A DNA stretch of 64,000 nucleotides from Prevotella sp902465605 (lineage in GTDB: Bacteria > Bacteroidota > Bacteroidia > Bacteroidales > Bacteroidaceae). Under the pieces are notes generated by a model that saw only the letters and a program-made list of their open reading frames with translations, did no database searches and was not told the DNA's origin. The position numbers and the translations under genes are program-made. Of the stretch, positions 58,825-64,000 are shown piece by piece; within the stretch, counting starts at the first letter, position 1; the number at the start of each line of letters is the position of its first letter. Location of the stretch: the NCBI GenBank assembly GCA_902465605.1, contig CABQNT010000007.1:1-64000 (forward strand), given 5' to 3'.

Positions 58825-59808
58825 ATGAATACAATTCTTTTTTGCAGTTGCGGCCGCAGGGTTCAATTGCTCAAATTCTTGAAACAATCATTGGGTGACG
58901 ATTGCAGGATTATTTGTGCGGACAACTCACCAATAGCCCCCGCACTGTACGTGGCTGACAAACACTATGTTGTTCCTCGTATCACAGATGAACATTATAT
59001 TGATACAATCCTAAAAATATGCGCAGACAATAGTGTTAAAGCCATAACCACATTGATAGACCCAGAGATAGAATTGCTGTCCAAAAACCGAGAGTTGTTT
59101 TTACAGCACGGCATCTTGCCACTTTGTCCTGAGCGCAAAACAGCAGCACGTTGTTTTGACAAATTTGAATTTTATAAATATCTTACCAGTAATGGTATAC
59201 GCACGGTTCTAACCTATGATAGCGTAACCTCTTTTGAAGAAGGACTGAAGAAAGGAGACATTAGTTTCCCTGTATTCATCAAACCCATATCGGGTAGTGG
59301 CAGCGTGGGAATCCACAAGGTGCAGTCATTGGAGGAGCTTCGGGAATATTTTGACGAGGGAGCGTACACCTATATCATTCAAGAATTTATGGATTGCGAC
59401 GACTGTGACGCGGATGTATATATCGACACCATCTCGCATGAGCCCGTGGCCGTTTTTTCCAAGCGTAAACTTGAGACGAAGATTGGTGGGGCCAGCAAGA
59501 CGATATCATTTAAGGATGAGCAGTTGTTTAACTTTGTTCGGGAAATTTGCAAAGTGTTGGAGTTTAATGGTCCTGTCGATATGGACTTTTGGTACAAGGA
59601 TGGCGAGTATTATCTCTCGGAGGTGAATCCTCGGTTTGGAGGGGCGTATCTGCATGCGTATGGCGCAGGGGTAGACTTCTTCAAACTTATCGCAAACAAC
59701 GTGAAAGGTGTCAGAAATCAGAGCATTATTGGACAATACAATGAAGACGTGTTGATGATGATGTATGACGGGGTAGTGATTGTGGATAAAAAAGATTTGG
59801 CTAAATAA
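58825..59808 (+). CDS. ATP-grasp ligase of glycan locus
   Basis: A 327-residue ATP-grasp protein. N-terminal Rossmann-like domain NTILFCSCGRRVQLLKFLKQ; the ATP-grasp core includes FPVFIKPISGSGSVGIHKVQS (phosphate-binding loop), YIIQEFMDCDDCDADVYIDT, and the metal-binding YYLSEVNPRFGGAYLHAYGAG (E, N and R). It resembles carbamoyl-phosphate-synthase-like and PylC-like ligases that form amide bonds between an amino acid carboxyl and an amine. It starts five bases after the decarboxylase-like gene. A role in joining an amino acid to an amino sugar is possible. Confidence 0.88.
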   Translation: MNTILFCSCGRRVQLLKFLKQSLGDDCRIICADNSPIAPALYVADKHYVVPRITDEHYIDTILKICADNSVKAITTLIDPEIELLSKNRELFLQHGILPLCPERKTAARCFDKFEFYKYLTSNGIRTVLTYDSVTSFEEGLKKGDISFPVFIKPISGSGSVGIHKVQSLEELREYFDEGAYTYIIQEFMDCDDCDADVYIDTISHEPVAVFSKRKLETKIGGASKTISFKDEQLFNFVREICKVLEFNGPVDMDFWYKDGEYYLSEVNPRFGGAYLHAYGAGVDFFKLIANNVKGVRNQSIIGQYNEDVLMMMYDGVVIVDKKDLAK

Positions 59809-60446
59809 GAAATACCATGGTGATTATCTTTTGTCTTAAAAATTGACAATAAAACAGGGTGTCGCCAAGAGGTGAAATAGAAAATTTTGATAGGCAAGGA
59901 GTAGGTATTACTGGGTTTGTTTGGCACGAAAAATCATTTTATCAGGTAAAACTTGGGAAATAATGCTGCTATTTGGTGTGTTTTGTGATGCAATAAGCAT
60001 GGGATATGGGTATTAATGCATGTAGATTGCGTGATTAAAGCAATGGGTTAATGGTAGAAATGGGGGATAAACGGCGTTCTTTATTGGCGCTTTCTTCACA
60101 ATGCCTTGTGTAACAAATTGTTATAAAACAAGCTCATAGTTCGCGTATTTGCAAGCAAGGATTGGTTTGTTTGTAAAGACGTGAATTATAAAGCGGTTGT
60201 TGTAAAAGATTTTAACCAAAGTGTGTTACTGGCGAAAACAACCATGTGTTTTTATTTCGACAACGAATGAAAACGCAATGGAACAAATGAACTGAACAAT
60301 ACAATGAACGCCAGCGTGCTGCGAATGACATGAATTCGGTTGGATCGGTTGTTGAACAATGTCGCCCTTCAATGATAGTGGCGCGTGTGGTGGATTGTTG
60401 TTGAAAAATCAAATGATTATTTTCAGACCAATTCAATTTATTATTG
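59809..60446. other. Intergenic gap inside the glycan locus
   Basis: About 640 bases without a supportable gene. Both strands contain only short frames with stop codons close together. No tRNA or hairpin with T-run is obvious; short motifs such as GAACAAATGAACTGAACAAT repeat loosely. It separates the sugar-transferase module from the aminotransferase and dehydratase genes, which have their own promoter. Confidence 0.5.
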
Positions 60447-60455
60447 TATTTTTGC
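60447..60455 (+). promoter_or_regulatory. Probable promoter (-7 box) of the aminotransferase/dehydratase pair
   Basis: TATTTTTGC matches the -7 consensus exactly, 124 bases before the aminotransferase start. At the -33 position is TTTC rather than TTTG. Confidence 0.5.
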
Positions 60456-60578
60456 AATGATAAGATAGAAAACGCTGCTAGATGAAACTATGGGATATTG
60501 TAATAAAAAGACTTGTAACAGCTAATGACTTGTATGATGGCTGTTGTTGTGTCACATTATGAAATTGAATGAGTTTAT

Positions 60579-61949
60579 ATGAATAAGAGAATTTATTTGT
60601 GTCTTGCCCACATGAGTGGCAATGAAATGAAATATATCCAAGAGGCTTTTGATACTAATTGGGTGGTTCCGTTGGGACCGAATGTGAACGCGTTTGAAGA
60701 GGAGTTGAAGCGATTCATTGCCTCAACCGATTGCTCAAGAGGGAGGGGAGAGTGCGACCGAGACAAACAACGGAGGGAGCAATACCCGCAAAGCATTGAG
60801 CCGCATGAAAACGACCCAGAAAAGCTGTGGATGAAGGGTGACGAACGATTGAAGGACAAGCAGGTGGTAGCCTTGGCATCGGGTACGTCGGCCATTCATC
60901 TGGCACTCGTTGCTTTAGGCGTTAAAGCCGGAGATGAGGTGATATGTCAGAGCTTTACTTTCTGTGCCAGTTCGCATCCTGTTACTTATCAGGAAGCGAC
61001 ACCCGTGTTTGTGGATTCGGAAAAAGATTCATGGAACATGGATCCAGACCTTTTGGAAGAAGCTATTAAAGACAGGATAGAAAAGACGGGACGAAAGCCG
61101 AAAGCCATCATCGTGGTTTACCTATATGGCATGCCTGCCAAGATACAAGAGATTCAGGCTGTTGCTCAAAAATATGACATTCCTTTGATAGAGGATGCAG
61201 CAGAAGGATTGGGTTCGCGTTATAAGGGGCAGGTTGTTGGAACCTTTGGACGGTTTGGCGTGTTGAGTTTCAATGGTAACAAGATGATCACTACTTCTGG
61301 AGGGGGTGCGTTGATATGTCCCGATGAGGAAACTAAAAACAGAGTGATGTTTTTTGCCACACAGGCTCGTGAAGCGTTTCCATACTACGAACATGAGGAA
61401 ATTGGATACAACTATCGCCTTAGCAATGTTTGTGCGGGTATTGGGCGTGGACAACTTACCGTGCTTGACGAACATATTGCGCACCACAGACATCTTGCCG
61501 ACTTGTACGAAGAGGCATTCAAGGATGTAGAAGGCATTACGTTCCATGCAAATCCATCTACCGATTTTGATTCAAATTATTGGCTCAACACCATTACTCT
61601 GGATTCCGAATTACAAGTGAAAGGGCAGGAGCATGCGTATGAACAGGCTGTTAAAGGCGCTGTAGGCGGTGCTGCTGGTGTGGTACATGCTACAGGGAAG
61701 GTGCATACATCTTGTGAACCCAATGCGAATGTAGAAGCCATGCGCGTAGCGTTGGACAAAATGGGTATAGAAAGCAGGCCGTTATGGAAGCCCATGCACT
61801 TGCAGCCTGTCTATAAAAACTGCCCCGCTTATACCAATGGTGTGAGTGAACAATTATTTAAGATAGGAATGTGCTTACCGTCAGGACCGTATGTGTCAGA
61901 GAATGACGCACGTTACATTGTTCAATCTATTATAGACCAAATAAAATAG
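60579..61949 (+). CDS. DegT/DnrJ-family sugar 4-aminotransferase with two insertions
   Basis: A 456-residue PLP aminotransferase, 60-80 residues longer than usual. Signatures: RIYLCLAHMSGNEMKYIQEAFDTNWVVPLGPNVNAFEEEL, VALASGTSAIHLALVALGVKAGDEVICQSFTFCAS, the Asp of PLIEDAAEGLGSRY (residue 207), the Schiff-base Lys in LSFNGNKMITTSGGGAL (Lys235) and SRPLWKPMHLQPVY. An insertion of about 45 polar residues (49-93) sits between EEELKRFI and VVALAS, and a second of about 35 residues near 350-385 contains GAVGGAAGVVHATGKVHTSCE. It is of the PglE type, acting on UDP-4-keto-6-deoxy-HexNAc, made by the next gene. Confidence 0.88.
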   Translation: MNKRIYLCLAHMSGNEMKYIQEAFDTNWVVPLGPNVNAFEEELKRFIASTDCSRGRGECDRDKQRREQYPQSIEPHENDPEKLWMKGDERLKDKQVVALASGTSAIHLALVALGVKAGDEVICQSFTFCASSHPVTYQEATPVFVDSEKDSWNMDPDLLEEAIKDRIEKTGRKPKAIIVVYLYGMPAKIQEIQAVAQKYDIPLIEDAAEGLGSRYKGQVVGTFGRFGVLSFNGNKMITTSGGGALICPDEETKNRVMFFATQAREAFPYYEHEEIGYNYRLSNVCAGIGRGQLTVLDEHIAHHRHLADLYEEAFKDVEGITFHANPSTDFDSNYWLNTITLDSELQVKGQEHAYEQAVKGAVGGAAGVVHATGKVHTSCEPNANVEAMRVALDKMGIESRPLWKPMHLQPVYKNCPAYTNGVSEQLFKIGMCLPSGPYVSENDARYIVQSIIDQIK

Positions 61950-62023
61950 TGGTTTTTAATTTTTAGTGATTCACAAATCTTGATGCGCTTTGTAGAGTCA
62001 TTATCCAAAAACAACAACATCGT

Positions 62024-63946
62024 ATGAATTGGTTTAATAAGCTGGTAAATTGGTACTTTAAGAGAGATTCTTTACCGTATTGGTGTGTAATTTTAATAGA
62101 TTGTATAATATGCTATCTATCAGGTTTATTTGTATTTTGGCTATTCTTTAGAGGAGCAGCCACTTTAGGCAATATAAAACCTATTACGCTTACTCTTTTA
62201 TTATACCTCTTTTTTAATGTCATTTCGTTCCGAATATTCCATACCTATGCGGGCATTATACGTTATTCGTCTTTTGTAGACTTGCAACGTGTGGCGCTTG
62301 CCATGGGTGTAGCTTTCTTTTTTGTTTTTCTTATTCATTATCCTATCTTATTTTGGGAGGATAATCGTTGGTTAGTTCCACTCCACACAAGACATATTAT
62401 CTCTATCTATTTGGTTTCCACAATTTTGATGTGGACATTTAGAATCGTAGTAAAAATGATTTATGACACGATGTTTGAGAACGAGATGGCTCAGCGAACC
62501 CTAATCTATGGAGTGAAAGAAGGGGGAATAGGATTGGCAAAGCATATCAACAACCAAAAGCCACAGCACTTTAGATTAATGGGATTTATTGCAAACGAGG
62601 GCGATCCTACTCCTGGCTATTTGATGGGAAAAAAGGTTTATCGTGTTAATCAAAAATTATCTGAAGATATCCGATTAAAGAAAATAAAAAATGTATTGGT
62701 TTCGCCTCTACGTAATAAAGAGTTTAGAGATGATGTCCAGTTACAAGACCTTTTGATTAATGCTGGTGTGACAATCTACATGACCAAAGGGTTACAAGAG
62801 TGGGATAATCAAAACGCCACGAGTGTGGTGAACTCTCTAAAAGAAATTAGTGTCGAAGATCTGCTACCCAGAGACCAGATTCAGATAGATATGACGAGCA
62901 TTGAACACCTGTTAAGAGGAAAGAAAATACTTATTACGGGGTCTGCAGGCAGTATTGGTTCGGAGATGGTTAAACAAATCGGTAAGTTTAACCCCGCACA
63001 GATGATACTGATAGACCAAGCAGAAACGCCACAGCATGATGTTCGTTTATTGATGGGAAAAGAATTTCCTAACGTTAGCACCGAGACGATAGTAGCATCT
63101 ATAGAAAACTATGAACGAATGGAAAAACTTTTTGCTACTTATCAGCCCGACTATGTCTTCCATGCTGCTGCTTACAAACATGTGCCAATGATGGAGGATA
63201 ATCCCAGTGAGAGCATTCAGAATAATATTTGGGGTACAAAGATTATTGCTGATTTGAGCGTCAAATATGGTGTGAAGAAGTTTGTCATGATTTCTACCGA
63301 TAAAGCTGTTAATCCTACCAATGTTATGGGATGCTCCAAACGTATCTGCGAGATCTATGTACAAAGTTTGGACAAGGCTGAAAAGGAGGGAAAGGTAAAG
63401 GGGAACACACAATTTGTGACAACTCGTTTTGGTAATGTCCTGGGATCAAATGGTTCTGTCATTCCTTTGTTTCAAAAGCAAATTAAAGCTGGGGGACCAG
63501 TCACTGTTACAGATCCCAATATTATTAGATACTTTATGTTAATACCAGAGGCGTGTAAGTTGGTGCTCGAGGCTGGTACTCAAGGAAATGGTGGTGAAAT
63601 ATTTGTATTTGACATGGGTAGCCCAGTGAAGATAGCCGACCTTGCTAAGCGCATGATTAAATTATCAGGGGCCGAAAATGTTGAAATTAAATACACAGGA
63701 CTTCGAGCTGGTGAGAAGCTCTATGAAGAAGTATTGAACGATGAAGAAAGTACGTTACCATCGTTTAATCCTAAAATACGAATTGCGAAGGTTCGCGAAT
63801 ATGATTATCATCAGATTGAGCAAAATATTCAGCAGCTCTTGGAAATATCTAAAACGTACGATGATTTGGAGATAGTACGCAAAATGAAACAAATTGTACC
63901 TGAGTTTAAGAGTAGAAATTCTGTTTATGAGAAGTTAGATCAATAA
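62024..63946 (+). CDS. Membrane UDP-GlcNAc 4,6-dehydratase (CapD/PglF/WbpM type)
   Basis: A 640-residue protein. The N-terminal part has about four hydrophobic helices (residues 20-40, 48-68, 85-110, 120-140) followed by a Rossmann-like CoA-binding-type region (IYGVKEGGIGLAKHIN). The catalytic SDR half begins at KKILITGSAGSIGSEMVKQIG near residue 305; FVMISTDKAVNPTNVMGCSKRICEIY contains the modified Met-Lys (STDKAV, MGCSK) pair characteristic of this group. TTRFGNVLGSNGSVIPLFQKQI is the family signature. It makes UDP-4-keto-6-deoxy-HexNAc from UDP-GlcNAc for the aminotransferase upstream. About 55 bases of non-coding DNA remain to the window end. Confidence 0.93.
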   Translation: MNWFNKLVNWYFKRDSLPYWCVILIDCIICYLSGLFVFWLFFRGAATLGNIKPITLTLLLYLFFNVISFRIFHTYAGIIRYSSFVDLQRVALAMGVAFFFVFLIHYPILFWEDNRWLVPLHTRHIISIYLVSTILMWTFRIVVKMIYDTMFENEMAQRTLIYGVKEGGIGLAKHINNQKPQHFRLMGFIANEGDPTPGYLMGKKVYRVNQKLSEDIRLKKIKNVLVSPLRNKEFRDDVQLQDLLINAGVTIYMTKGLQEWDNQNATSVVNSLKEISVEDLLPRDQIQIDMTSIEHLLRGKKILITGSAGSIGSEMVKQIGKFNPAQMILIDQAETPQHDVRLLMGKEFPNVSTETIVASIENYERMEKLFATYQPDYVFHAAAYKHVPMMEDNPSESIQNNIWGTKIIADLSVKYGVKKFVMISTDKAVNPTNVMGCSKRICEIYVQSLDKAEKEGKVKGNTQFVTTRFGNVLGSNGSVIPLFQKQIKAGGPVTVTDPNIIRYFMLIPEACKLVLEAGTQGNGGEIFVFDMGSPVKIADLAKRMIKLSGAENVEIKYTGLRAGEKLYEEVLNDEESTLPSFNPKIRIAKVREYDYHQIEQNIQQLLEISKTYDDLEIVRKMKQIVPEFKSRNSVYEKLDQ

Positions 63947-64000
63947 ACAAATACCTTTCTTCTTCTAATTAACGAGATGATGTCACCAGTACAAATGCTG

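Noticed and set aside
59809..60578. Missing tRNA or small gene in the 770-base gap
   Set aside because: No cloverleaf with a TTCGAAT-type T-loop and no coding frame with plausible composition was found on either strand.

Overview
The window looks like a chromosomal segment of a Bacteroidota bacterium, most likely a Prevotella/Segatella-type species (genus is inference). The basis is: a Bacteroidales-type 5S rRNA tail at the left edge; many promoters of the Bacteroidota form TTG-N19-21-TAnnTTTG; a SusC/SusD (RagA/RagB) pair; secreted proteins with short Por-secretion-like tails; and Bacteroidales-style gene forms (Mrp without the CxxC, long GDP-fucose synthase). I see no tRNA, complete rRNA, CRISPR array, prophage or intact insertion sequence. 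Layout: (1) 1-6,400: end of an rRNA operon with its terminator, two small outer-membrane-type proteins, a protein of unknown family with a very acidic tail, rarA, a 2-hydroxyacid dehydrogenase and a TRIC/UPF0126 membrane protein. (2) 6,579-12,975, minus strand: a tightly overlapping operon from a MATE exporter to dTDP-glucose 4,6-dehydratase, FdtA/QdtA-type ketoisomerase, GNAT-type acyltransferase and FdtB/QdtB-type aminotransferase. It should make a dTDP-3-(acyl)amino-3,6-dideoxyhexose. (3) 13,241-25,344, minus strand: an eight-gene envelope operon (signal-peptide CbiK/IhtB-like chelatase, SusC, SusD, surface lipoprotein, secreted M16 protease, ChaN-like protein, two small secreted proteins) with a good promoter and a strong terminator. 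I read it as a candidate haem or metallo-tetrapyrrole scavenging system and the most interesting unit here. (4) 25,626-34,497: housekeeping genes (xseAB, ilvE, trmB, mrp/apbC, ClC channel, sua5, fmt), with unusual intergenic repeats and a MITE-like palindrome among them.

(5) 35,149-63,946, plus strand: a large surface-glycan locus. It begins with a long leader and nucleotide-sugar genes (glf, gmd, fcl, ugd), has a short insert of non-glycan genes (secreted protein, small acidic peptide, pRiA4b ORF-3-like protein), then a clearly AT-rich variable block (42,749-54,408: Wzx flippase, F420H2-dehydrogenase-beta-like protein, pyruvyl transferase, glycosyltransferases, acetyltransferase, EpsG/Wzy-like polymerase). 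It ends with higher-GC genes: a glycosyltransferase, an epimerase, a WbaP/PglC-type initiating sugar transferase, a PLP decarboxylase-like protein, an ATP-grasp protein, a DegT aminotransferase and a CapD/PglF-type dehydratase. Part of the variable block (46,541-48,657) is decaying: two genes carry single-base frameshifts and between them lies a duplicated fragment of the pyruvyl transferase gene.

Working together, the sugar genes predict an envelope glycan that can contain L-fucose, galactofuranose, glucuronic acid, a 3-amino-3,6-dideoxyhexose and a 4-amino-4,6-dideoxy-HexNAc, with pyruvate and acetyl decoration. It would be assembled on a lipid carrier by the initiating transferase, flipped by Wzx and polymerised by the EpsG-like protein. 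Intergenic DNA is unusually patterned: two inverted arrays of four 22-bp repeats flank a 6.2-kb housekeeping block, and three tracts of exact 9-bp tandem repeats sit just downstream of genes. All functions are inferred from sequence reading alone; no database search was run.
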